A stretch of DNA of 6,208 nt. Source: Verrucomicrobiota bacterium (GTDB taxonomy: Bacteria > Verrucomicrobiota > Verrucomicrobiia > Limisphaerales > UBA1100). Position numbers and translations under genes: made by a program. Where the stretch lies: assembly GCA_015660155.1 (NCBI GenBank), contig DQLO01000094.1, forward strand, positions 1 to 6,208, in the 5' to 3' direction. The notes under the pieces were generated by a model. The model was not told the origin of the DNA and ran no database searches. It saw nothing but the letters and a program-made list of their open reading frames with translations. Positions 1 to 6,208 of this stretch are shown here, piece by piece; the stretch's first letter is position 1; every line of letters starts with the position of its first letter.

Positions 1-134
1 AATTCATTCATCCCGACCAATTCGCCGAGCACAAAAAAACCGGCGAAACGATGGGCTTCACCCACGTCGCCAGCGGCCCATTGGTACGCAGCTCGTATCA
101 CGCAGATGATTTCGTGCTACCGGCAGCACAATAG
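1..134 (+). CDS. lipA: Lipoyl synthase LipA, C-terminal fragment (5' truncated by window edge)
   Basis: The reading frame beginning at base 3 and ending at the TAG at 132-134 gives the last 43 residues of lipoyl synthase. The tell-tale stretch is [19 protein letters not shown], the strongly conserved LipA C-terminus, whose RSSY serine is the residue that binds the auxiliary [4Fe-4S] cluster in this family. LipA is a radical-SAM enzyme that inserts two sulfur atoms into octanoyl groups on lipoyl domains of the pyruvate and 2-oxoglutarate dehydrogenases and the glycine cleavage H protein. The radical-SAM CxxxCxxC motif and the N-terminal cluster motif lie outside the window. The stop codon falls inside a hairpin that looks like its transcription terminator, so the downstream toxin-antitoxin genes probably belong to a separate unit. 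Confidence 0.93.
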   Translation, partial: FIHPDQFAEHKKTGETMGFTHVASGPLVRSSYHADDFVLPAAQ

Positions 135-145
135 CCGGTAGTTTT
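117..145 (+). terminator. Rho-independent terminator of lipA
   Basis: An 8-bp perfect GC-rich stem, CTACCGGC (117-124) pairing with GCCGGTAG (134-141), encloses a 9-nt loop and is followed at once by TTTT (142-145). The left arm and loop lie inside the last codons of lipA, and the TAG stop overlaps the base of the right arm. The T-run is short, so termination may be partial. It separates lipA from the vapB promoter just downstream. Confidence 0.5.
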
Positions 146-166
146 ACCAAACCCAACCAGTTTGGT
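146..166. promoter_or_regulatory. Candidate operator: 7-bp inverted repeat at the vapB -35 region
   Basis: ACCAAAC (146-152) and GTTTGGT (160-166) are perfect inverted repeats separated by 7 bp, and the right arm runs into the TTGACG -35 box at 166. A second, 8-bp perfect palindrome, CTCGCGAG (173-180), lies in the spacer between -35 and -10. VapB-type antitoxins with AbrB folds generally autorepress by binding palindromes at their own promoter, so these two dyads are the natural candidates. That they are bound is inference. Confidence 0.4.
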
Positions 167-194
167 TGACGGCTCGCGAGTTTTACTGTAAGTT
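166..194 (+). promoter_or_regulatory. Promoter of the vapB-vapC-ligA operon
   Basis: TTGACG (166-171) and TAAGTT (189-194) are separated by 17 bp, the optimal sigma-70 spacing. The -35 matches consensus at 5 of 6 bases and the -10 keeps the three most important positions (TA....T). The predicted start of transcription is about 7 nt past the -10, at base 201, which is the A of the vapB ATG. The mRNA would then be leaderless, in line with the absence of a Shine-Dalgarno sequence there. The same geometry recurs at 3638-3666. Confidence 0.5.
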
Positions 195-200
195 ATCGGT

Positions 201-429
201 ATGAAAACATTGCTATCGGCCAAACGACAAATTTCCATCCCCAAAGCCTTGTGCGAGGAATTGGAGATGGCTCCCGGTTCGCACGTGGAATGGGAAATCC
301 GCGACGGTCTACTCATCGGCACGCCCCTGCCCAAGGATGCGTGGAAAAATTTGCCGAAAATGTTCACGCGCGAAGAGGCCAAGCGCGGGTGGAATGCCTT
401 CTTGGAGATGCGTCGGGAGGAGCGGGCTC

Positions 430-437
<8 letters not shown>
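201..437 (+). CDS. AbrB/SpoVT-type antitoxin, VapB-like
   Basis: This 78-residue protein has the swapped-hairpin AbrB/MazE DNA-binding domain at residues 3-42: the run LLSAKRQISIPKALCEEL followed by APGSHVEWEI matches the family pattern of an S-x-x-x-Q-I-x-I-P strand and a PG turn. Residues 46-78 are charged and probably helical (WKNLPKMFTREEAKRGW), the part that wraps the toxin in VapB-like antitoxins. It is expected to neutralise the PIN toxin encoded immediately downstream and to repress its own promoter. The start is the ATG at 201; there is no ribosome binding site before it, and a promoter lies exactly where a leaderless transcript would begin. Its stop at 435-437 overlaps the toxin start by 8 nt, a typical antitoxin-first TA layout. 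The subfamily name is by analogy with VapBC pairs. Confidence 0.85.
416..420 (+). promoter_or_regulatory. Ribosome binding site that fixes the toxin start
   Basis: GGAGG at 416-420 lies inside the antitoxin gene, 9 nt ahead of the GTG at 430. It is the strongest Shine-Dalgarno match near the toxin's 5' end and favours the GTG start over the upstream in-frame ATG at 337, which would add 31 residues of antitoxin-frame shadow lacking PIN similarity. Confidence 0.7.
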
Positions 438-2965
<2,528 letters not shown>

Positions 2966-3120
2966 CAGCTAAAAGCGTGGTGAATAACCCGAGCTTGGGC
3001 GTTGGCCCGGTTTCTGCTAAACACAATGCCGTTGCGAGGGAGCCGCACGAATTCACCAAGGAGGGGGAACAACCAAACGTTTCGCAAAGGTGCATCGTGT
3101 TTTCGCATATTGGGCAAGCA

Positions 3121-3627
3121 ATGAAGATGGGACAATTGGAACCACCGGACACGCATTTCCTGTCCGGCGCTGAAGGGTGGATGGAATTGGGGGACTACGC
3201 CTCGGCCTTGGCTGAGTTGGAGTTAATTTCATCGGACTATCTGGAGCACTTTGACGTGCTGCAGGTGCGCTGGCATATTCACAATCGCATGCAGGATTGG
3301 GACACGTGCCTCATCGTGAGCCTCAAGATGATCGAGGCGCAGCCGGAGATGCCGCAAGGCTGGATCAACCACGGCAACGCGCTTTTTTATCTCGAGCGTT
3401 TCGAGGAAGCCTTCAACCTGCTCGTGCCGATGCTCAAACGTTTTCCGCATGACGAGGCCATCCCGTACAACCTCGCCTGTTACAAATGCCAAAGCGGCGC
3501 CATTCAAGAAGCCCGCGAATGGCTCGAGTGCGCCCTCAAAGTAGGCGACTCCAAGCGCGTCAAAAATATGGCCGTCAACGACCCCGACCTCACGCCGTTG
3601 TGGGAGCACGGCGTGAAGATCAAATAA
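3121..3627 (+). CDS. Small tetratricopeptide-repeat (TPR) protein
   Basis: The 168-residue product consists almost entirely of helical TPR-type units: roughly residues 11-40 (GAEGWMELGDYASALAELE), 45-75, 79-112 (GWINHGNALFYLERFEEAF) and 113-145 (YNLACYKCQSGAIQEAREW). The characteristic small/aromatic spacing W-x2-x-G-x2-x-Y/F and the closing Ala are clear in the first and third units. It ends with a short cap, AVNDPDLTPLW. No signal peptide or membrane segment is seen, so it is probably a cytoplasmic protein-interaction scaffold; no specific partner can be named. The start is uncertain: ATG 3121 is chosen because TPR-like sequence begins right after it, but GTG 3097 (AAAGG 6 nt upstream) or ATG 3127 are possible, and the frame is open back into ligA. 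Composition changes within this gene from G-rich to C-rich on the coding strand. Confidence 0.8.
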   Translation: MKMGQLEPPDTHFLSGAEGWMELGDYASALAELELISSDYLEHFDVLQVRWHIHNRMQDWDTCLIVSLKMIEAQPEMPQGWINHGNALFYLERFEEAFNLLVPMLKRFPHDEAIPYNLACYKCQSGAIQEAREWLECALKVGDSKRVKNMAVNDPDLTPLWEHGVKIK

Positions 3628-3637
3628 ACGCCGCCGA

Positions 3638-3666
3638 TTGACACCGCCGCGCGGCCCCATTACCCT
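3638..3666 (+). promoter_or_regulatory. Promoter of the dsrE-like operon
   Basis: A perfect -35 box TTGACA (3638-3643), 17 bp of spacer and TACCCT (3661-3666) form a sigma-70-like promoter in the 45-bp gap after the TPR gene. The -10 is weak apart from its TA....T positions. The first T of the -35 is exactly 35 nt before the ATG at 3673, the same distance as at vapB, so transcription should begin at or next to the ATG; no Shine-Dalgarno sequence is present. Confidence 0.5.
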
Positions 3667-3672
3667 CGCCCC

Positions 3673-3996
3673 ATGGAGCAGGAGTCGAAGGCGCGCAAAC
3701 TGGGCATTCTGATTTCCGTCGCGCCCACGCACGCCAGCTTTCACCACGGCCTCCAGCTCGCCGCCGCCGCCCTCACCGCCAAAGACGAAGTCTACCTCTA
3801 CTGCCTCGACGACGCCGTGGCGGGCGTGGAAGACCAACGCGTGCAAACCCTGCGCGGCCACGGCCTCCGCCTTTTTGCCTGCGCCTACGCCTGCCAACGG
3901 CGCAAAATCGTCCCCGGCGAAAACGCATTGTACGGCGGCCTCACATTGCTCAACGACGTGATGTCTGCCACCGATCGCTTTGTCAGTTTCAACTGA
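3673..3996 (+). CDS. DsrE/TusD-like sulfur-relay family protein
   Basis: This 107-residue protein has the DsrE-fold layout: an N-terminal strand (LGILISVAPT), a helix rich in Ala and Leu (HHGLQLAAAAL), a second strand (EVYLYCLDDAV), a helix and strand ending at LRLFACAYACQRR, and the C-terminal YGGLTLLNDVMSATDRFVSF. Cys70, followed five residues later by Arg76-Arg77, aligns with the active cysteine of TusD/DsrE (C-x5-R-R). In DsrEFH/TusBCD complexes this cysteine carries a persulfide handed between sulfur-transfer proteins, for tRNA 2-thiouridine synthesis or dissimilatory sulfur metabolism. A second cysteine, Cys74, lies beside it. It is first of three genes spaced 1-2 nt apart. The family is clear; the exact pathway is not, since no TusA, TusE/DsrC or MnmA is in the window. 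The ATG at 3673 has no ribosome binding site. Confidence 0.83.
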   Translation: MEQESKARKLGILISVAPTHASFHHGLQLAAAALTAKDEVYLYCLDDAVAGVEDQRVQTLRGHGLRLFACAYACQRRKIVPGENALYGGLTLLNDVMSATDRFVSFN

Positions 3997-3997
3997 T

Positions 3998-4390
3998 ATG
4001 ATGGAAACCCTCGCAGACAAACTGAAGGTCGACCTCAAGCCCAAGCGGAAGGTGCTCATTATCATTGATGCTGATCCCCGCACCAACCCGCGCGCCGCCG
4101 AAGCCGTGCGCTTGGCCGGTGGCGTTTGTGTTTGGGAACAGGTGGAAGTCAACATCGTGCTGCATCACGCCGCCGCCCACGCGCTGGGCGAAGCCGCCGC
4201 GGATTTGCCCGAAGGCAAAATGTACAAACAATTCCTCCCAATGGTTCGCGAAAAAGGCGGGCGCGTGTACGTGATGCCCGATGATCAAACCATGGAAGCG
4301 CTCGACACCGAAGTGATTCTGAAAAACCACATCAAAGAACCCGCCCTCGCCGAACTGGCCGCCGAGGCGGCGATCGTCATCCGATTTTAA
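3998..4390 (+). CDS. DsrE/DsrF-like protein, second subunit of the cassette
   Basis: The 130-residue product starts one base after the stop of the preceding gene (TGATATG). It looks like another DsrE-fold protein: strand KVLIIIDADP, then an Ala-rich helix that ends in a glycine pair (AAEAVRLAGG), strand VEVNIVLHHAAA, a helix with GKMYKQFLPMVREKGG, strand RVYVMPDD and a final hydrophobic strand AAIVIRF. The only cysteine is Cys44, not at the usual active position, so it may be a structural subunit like TusC/DsrF rather than a sulfur carrier. ATG 3998 and ATG 4001 are equally possible starts; a TTG at 3980 would add six residues and overlap the upstream gene. No Shine-Dalgarno is visible, so translation probably depends on coupling with the upstream gene. 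The DsrF role rests largely on gene order and fold pattern. Confidence 0.7.
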   Translation: MMETLADKLKVDLKPKRKVLIIIDADPRTNPRAAEAVRLAGGVCVWEQVEVNIVLHHAAAHALGEAAADLPEGKMYKQFLPMVREKGGRVYVMPDDQTMEALDTEVILKNHIKEPALAELAAEAAIVIRF

Positions 4391-4392
4391 TA

Positions 4393-4575
4393 ATGGCCCG
4401 CATCATCCACATCCTCACCCGCGAAGACGATCCGCTACCCGCCAGCATCATCGCCGCCCAGGAAACCGCCGGCCACGAAACCCGCATCATCGACCTCACC
4501 GAAGTGGACCCCAACGGCGACTACTCAATCCTCCTCGAAGAAATCTTCGCCGCCGATTCCGTGCAGGTTTGGTGA
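4393..4575 (+). CDS. Very short DsrH/TusB-like protein (tentative)
   Basis: A 60-residue ORF begins 2 nt after the preceding stop (TAATAATG), so it is almost certainly co-translated with the two DsrE-like genes. It opens with a hydrophobic strand (ARIIHILTR) and closes with DYSILLEEIFAADSVQVW. The pattern of a D-Y, a hydrophobic pair, and a terminal Q-x-W recalls the C-terminus of TusB/DsrH, the third subunit of DsrEFH complexes. DsrH proteins are usually near 95 residues, so about a third is absent, including the middle where the DsrH cysteine lies; it has no cysteine at all. It could therefore be a reduced DsrH-like subunit or an unrelated small partner. The gene itself is well supported by position and codon use; the family call is not. 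Confidence 0.55.
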   Translation: MARIIHILTREDDPLPASIIAAQETAGHETRIIDLTEVDPNGDYSILLEEIFAADSVQVW

Positions 4576-4585
4576 GCAAAGCAGA

Positions 4586-4614
4586 TTGACTTTTGGGCTT
4601 TGAATGAATAGCCT
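4586..4614 (+). promoter_or_regulatory. Candidate promoter of the ferredoxin gene
   Basis: TTGACT (4586-4591), 17 bp, TAGCCT (4609-4614) repeat the TTGAC(N18)TANNNT pattern found at vapB and the dsrE-like gene. Here transcription would begin near 4621, giving a leader of about 36 nt with a proper Shine-Dalgarno (GGGAG at 4642-4646, 10 nt before the ATG). The -10 is weak, so confidence is moderate. Confidence 0.42.
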
Positions 4615-4646
4615 CCCGCAACTCGTGGGTGACCTGCGGGCGGGAG
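4613..4646 (+). other. Two mutually exclusive hairpins before the ferredoxin start
   Basis: CCCGCA (4615-4620) can pair with TGCGGG (4635-4640), loop 14 nt. Alternatively CTCCCG (4613-4618) can pair with CGGGAG (4641-4646), which contains the Shine-Dalgarno. Only one can form at a time, and the second would hide the ribosome binding site. Both need bases upstream of the predicted start near 4621, so they would exist only in read-through RNA from the dsr-like genes. Functional relevance is speculative. Confidence 0.25.
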
Positions 4647-4656
4647 AAAATAAATT

Positions 4657-4956
4657 ATGGCTTTCGTTGTTACAGGTGCCTGTGTCGATTGCGTTTACAC
4701 GAGCTGCGTGGATGAATGTCCCGTGGCCGCCTTTCACGAAGCGCCCGACAAACTGTTGATCAATCCCGAAACCTGCATCGACTGCGATGCGTGCGTCGCC
4801 GCGTGCCCCGTGGAAGCCATTCACGCCGATCACGAAGTGCCCGATGATCAACAGGAATGGATCGCCATCAATCTGACCGCCGAAGAATTCCCAGTCATCG
4901 AAGCGGCAAAGGATCCCCTCAAAGGCCCCAAGTGCGTGAACCCCGACGCGGCTTAA
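4657..4956 (+). CDS. 7Fe-type ferredoxin ([3Fe-4S][4Fe-4S], FdxA-like)
   Basis: This 99-residue electron carrier has eight cysteines in its first half: Cys9, Cys12, Cys17, Cys21-Pro, Cys40, Cys43, Cys46 and Cys50-Pro. The set matches Azotobacter-type ferredoxin I, in which the equivalents of Cys9, Cys17 and Cys50 bind a [3Fe-4S] cluster and those of Cys21, Cys40, Cys43 and Cys46 bind a [4Fe-4S] cluster. Cys12 is the extra cysteine also seen in that family. The acidic C-terminal part (residues 58-99) is normal for FdxA and longer than clostridial-type 8Fe ferredoxins. A ninth cysteine, Cys92, lies near the C-terminus (KGPKCVNP). It is soluble and cytoplasmic. The ATG at 4657 is preceded by GGGAG. 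The gene follows the dsr-like cassette by 81 bp with its own candidate promoter, so a functional link with sulfur transfer is possible but not shown. Confidence 0.92.
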   Translation: MAFVVTGACVDCVYTSCVDECPVAAFHEAPDKLLINPETCIDCDACVAACPVEAIHADHEVPDDQQEWIAINLTAEEFPVIEAAKDPLKGPKCVNPDAA

Positions 4957-4977
4957 TTTAGCGGCGCTTCAACTTTT

Positions 4978-5685
4978 TCACTTCGCCAAACCGGCCAAAC
5001 TTTCGAGGATTGCCTCGGCGGCGGCGCGTGGGTTTTCTGCGGCGCAGATAGGTCTTCCGATAACTAGCCAGCTGGCTCCGGCATTGATGGCCTCGGCGGG
5101 GGTCATTATTCTTTTTTGGTCGCCGGTGTCGCTGTTGGCGGGGCGGATGCCGGGGGTGATGAGCTGTATGTCGTCGGGGAGGATTTTTCGTAGGGGGGCG
5201 ATTTCCATTGGCGAACACACGAGGCCTTTGAGGCCGGCGGCGGTGGCGAGGGTGGCGAGGTGTTGGACTTGTTGAGCAGGATTTTTTTCGATGCCAATTT
5301 CGGCGAGGTCGGTTTCGTCCATACTGGTGAGGACGGTGACGGCGAGGATGAGGGGGGAATTGTCGGCTTCGTTGGCGGCGGCTTGGGCGGCGCGGAGCAT
5401 TTCGGTGCCGCCGCTGGCGTGGACGGTGAGCATTTGCACATCGAGCCGCGCGGCGCTGGCGACGGCTTTGGCGACGGTGTTTGGGATGTCGTGAAATTTG
5501 AGATCGAGGAACACGCTTGCGCCGGTGTCGCGAACGCGGCGGACGATGTCGGGGCCTTCGGCGACGAAGAGTTCTTTGCCAATTTTGAATGCGCCCACGG
5601 CGGGGGCGAGTTGTTCGGCGAGCGTCAGGGCGCGCGCGGCGTCGGGCACGTCCAACGCGGCGATGATGGGATTGTGATTACTCAA
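4978..5685 (-). CDS. pyrF: Orotidine 5'-phosphate decarboxylase PyrF
   Basis: The 235-residue TIM-barrel enzyme converts OMP to UMP, the last step of de novo pyrimidine synthesis. All signature residues are present: Asp12 (AALDV), Lys34 (FKIGKEL), the catalytic tetrad motif DLKFHDIPNT with Asp61, Lys63 and Asp66, His89 (TVHASGG), the phosphate-binding TPGIR (177-181) and GRPI (210-213, Arg211). Length is normal for bacterial PyrF. The start is a TTG at 5685; there is no in-frame ATG or GTG between it and the stop of the upstream gene, and no Shine-Dalgarno, so initiation is probably weak. It lies 49 nt downstream of an unrecognised gene on the same strand and converges on the ferredoxin gene across only 21 bp, in which I see no convincing terminator for either side. 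Confidence 0.95.
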   Translation of the reverse strand: MSNHNPIIAALDVPDAARALTLAEQLAPAVGAFKIGKELFVAEGPDIVRRVRDTGASVFLDLKFHDIPNTVAKAVASAARLDVQMLTVHASGGTEMLRAAQAAANEADNSPLILAVTVLTSMDETDLAEIGIEKNPAQQVQHLATLATAAGLKGLVCSPMEIAPLRKILPDDIQLITPGIRPANSDTGDQKRIMTPAEAINAGASWLVIGRPICAAENPRAAAEAILESLAGLAK

Positions 5686-5734
5686 CGCGCAGAGGTTAGC
5701 ATCCGCGCGCGCGATTGAACAGCTGTTAGCTTGT
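5686..5734 (-). other. Spacer upstream of pyrF with a 10-bp palindrome
   Basis: The 49-nt gap contains AACAGCTGTT (5718-5727), a perfect palindrome, and the alternating run CGCGCGCGCG (5704-5713). GCTAAC appears twice on the minus strand. No -35/-10 pair of the kind seen before the plus-strand genes is found, so pyrF is probably transcribed from further upstream. The palindrome could be a regulator site; nothing further supports this. Confidence 0.25.
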
Positions 5735-6208
5735 TTAGCGCTTGCGCGGCGCGCGGCGGGGGTCGAAGCGGCCGTCGAGTTTTTTGGCCTTCTCGGGGTC
5801 GCTCATATCGACGAGCCGTTGGTCGACGCGATCCATCCAGACGAGCACTTCTTTGTCCTGCGTTTGCACGCGGAGGGTGGAGAGATATTGTTGGCGGGCT
5901 TGGAGCGTTTCCGCGGGCACGTTGCGCCCTTCGCCGAGGCGGCCGAGGTAGTATTGGACGTTGCGCAAACCTTGCGACCGCTTGTCGCGCGCCTTGTCGC
6001 CGGTGGCGGTGAGGAGTTGGAAACTCTCCGTCATACGTTTGTTGACGATGATGTTGGCATCCGCGCTGACGCCCATGTAGTTGGCGGCAATCTGCCGGAT
6101 GCTGCTACGGTTGCGGTCGTCCAAATCGGGATGGTCATAAACACCCGCCAAAATTGGCATCGCCTTGGCGCCGAGCACGCCGGTGAGGTAGCCGAGCACG
6201 GAGCGGTC
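5735..6208 (-). CDS. Unrecognised protein, C-terminal part (5' end outside window)
   Basis: The minus-strand frame is open from the right window edge to a TAA at 5735-5737, giving 157 visible residues. The first visible codons read DRSVLGYLTG, and a GTG at 6199 could be a start, but continuation upstream is just as likely. Residues near the start (VLGYLTGVLGAKAMPIL, then VYDHPDLDDRNRSSIRQIA) suggest paired amphipathic helices, loosely like a HEAT-type repeat; the rest is charged and helical, rich in Arg, Gln and Asp, ending in a basic tail (FDPRRAPRKR). No catalytic motif, cysteine pair or membrane segment is seen in this part. It is co-directional with pyrF, 49 nt upstream of it, and may share its transcript. 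I do not recognise the family. Confidence 0.6.
   Translation of the reverse strand, partial: DRSVLGYLTGVLGAKAMPILAGVYDHPDLDDRNRSSIRQIAANYMGVSADANIIVNKRMTESFQLLTATGDKARDKRSQGLRNVQYYLGRLGEGRNVPAETLQARQQYLSTLRVQTQDKEVLVWMDRVDQRLVDMSDPEKAKKLDGRFDPRRAPRKR

Noticed and set aside
337..429. 31-residue N-terminal extension of the PIN toxin from an ATG at 337
   Set aside because: The extension is basic and cysteine-containing without PIN similarity and overlaps most of the antitoxin gene. GTG 430 has a good GGAGG at proper distance and puts Asp8 where PIN domains begin.
2999..3010. GGGC-GTTG-GCCC hairpin in the ligA-TPR gap
   Set aside because: The stem is only 4 bp, there is no T-run after it, and it competes with an equally weak CCCGAG/CTTGGG pairing.
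3229..4155. Minus-strand open frame of 308 codons
   Set aside because: It runs across three plus-strand genes and their promoter gap, has low-complexity Gly/Val/Ala-rich sequence, and shows no family motif. It is a shadow of the C-rich plus-strand genes.
4957..4977. Shared bidirectional terminator between the ferredoxin gene and pyrF
   Set aside because: The T-run at 4974-4978 is suggestive, but only a 3-bp stem precedes it and the opposite strand shows no better stem.
5704..5713. CGCGCGCGCG run as a Z-DNA or repeat locus
   Set aside because: Ten bases is short and not rare in GC-rich DNA; nothing around it supports a function.
5260..5718. Plus-strand Gly/Asp/Glu-rich open frame (152 codons)
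   Set aside because: It lies opposite pyrF, whose catalytic motifs are complete; the glycine-rich translation reflects G-rich antisense sequence.

Overview
The window is ordinary bacterial chromosome, GC-rich and densely coded. The mix of genes and the 84-bp palindromic insert inside ligA make me suspect a member of the Verrucomicrobiota or a relative. That is an inference from gene style, not a proof; no rRNA or other marker is present.

Layout. (1) Positions 1-134 hold the 3' end of lipA (lipoyl synthase), closed by a hairpin-plus-T-run terminator that overlaps its stop codon. (2) Positions 201-2933 form one tight plus-strand operon: an AbrB-type antitoxin (vapB-like), a PIN-domain toxin (vapC-like) overlapping it by 8 nt, and ligA (NAD-dependent DNA ligase) overlapping the toxin stop as ATGA. 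The essential ligase therefore appears to sit downstream of a toxin-antitoxin promoter that carries two dyad symmetries. ligA itself contains an in-frame palindromic element with 26-bp perfect arms, lengthening a surface loop of the adenylation domain by about 23 residues. (3) After a 187-bp gap with three TTTCGCA copies comes a small TPR protein (3121-3627). (4) Positions 3673-4575 hold three tightly packed genes resembling DsrE, DsrF and a shortened DsrH/TusB (sulfur-relay family), followed by a 7Fe-type ferredoxin with its own candidate promoter (4657-4956). (5) On the minus strand, convergent with the ferredoxin, are pyrF (OMP decarboxylase, 4978-5685) and, upstream of it, the C-terminal part of an unrecognised protein that runs off the right edge.

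The most interesting points are: the palindromic ORF-invading element in ligA, whose arms encode the same peptides in either orientation; the vapBC-ligA operon; and a recurring promoter pattern, TTGAC(N18)TANNNT, in three plus-strand intergenic gaps. In two of those, upstream of vapB and of the first dsrE-like gene, it sits exactly 35 nt before the ATG with no ribosome binding site, suggesting leaderless mRNAs. Plus-strand GC skew is G-rich up to about 3250, C-rich through the TPR-dsr-ferredoxin block, then G-rich again, which suggests that this block was inverted or acquired.
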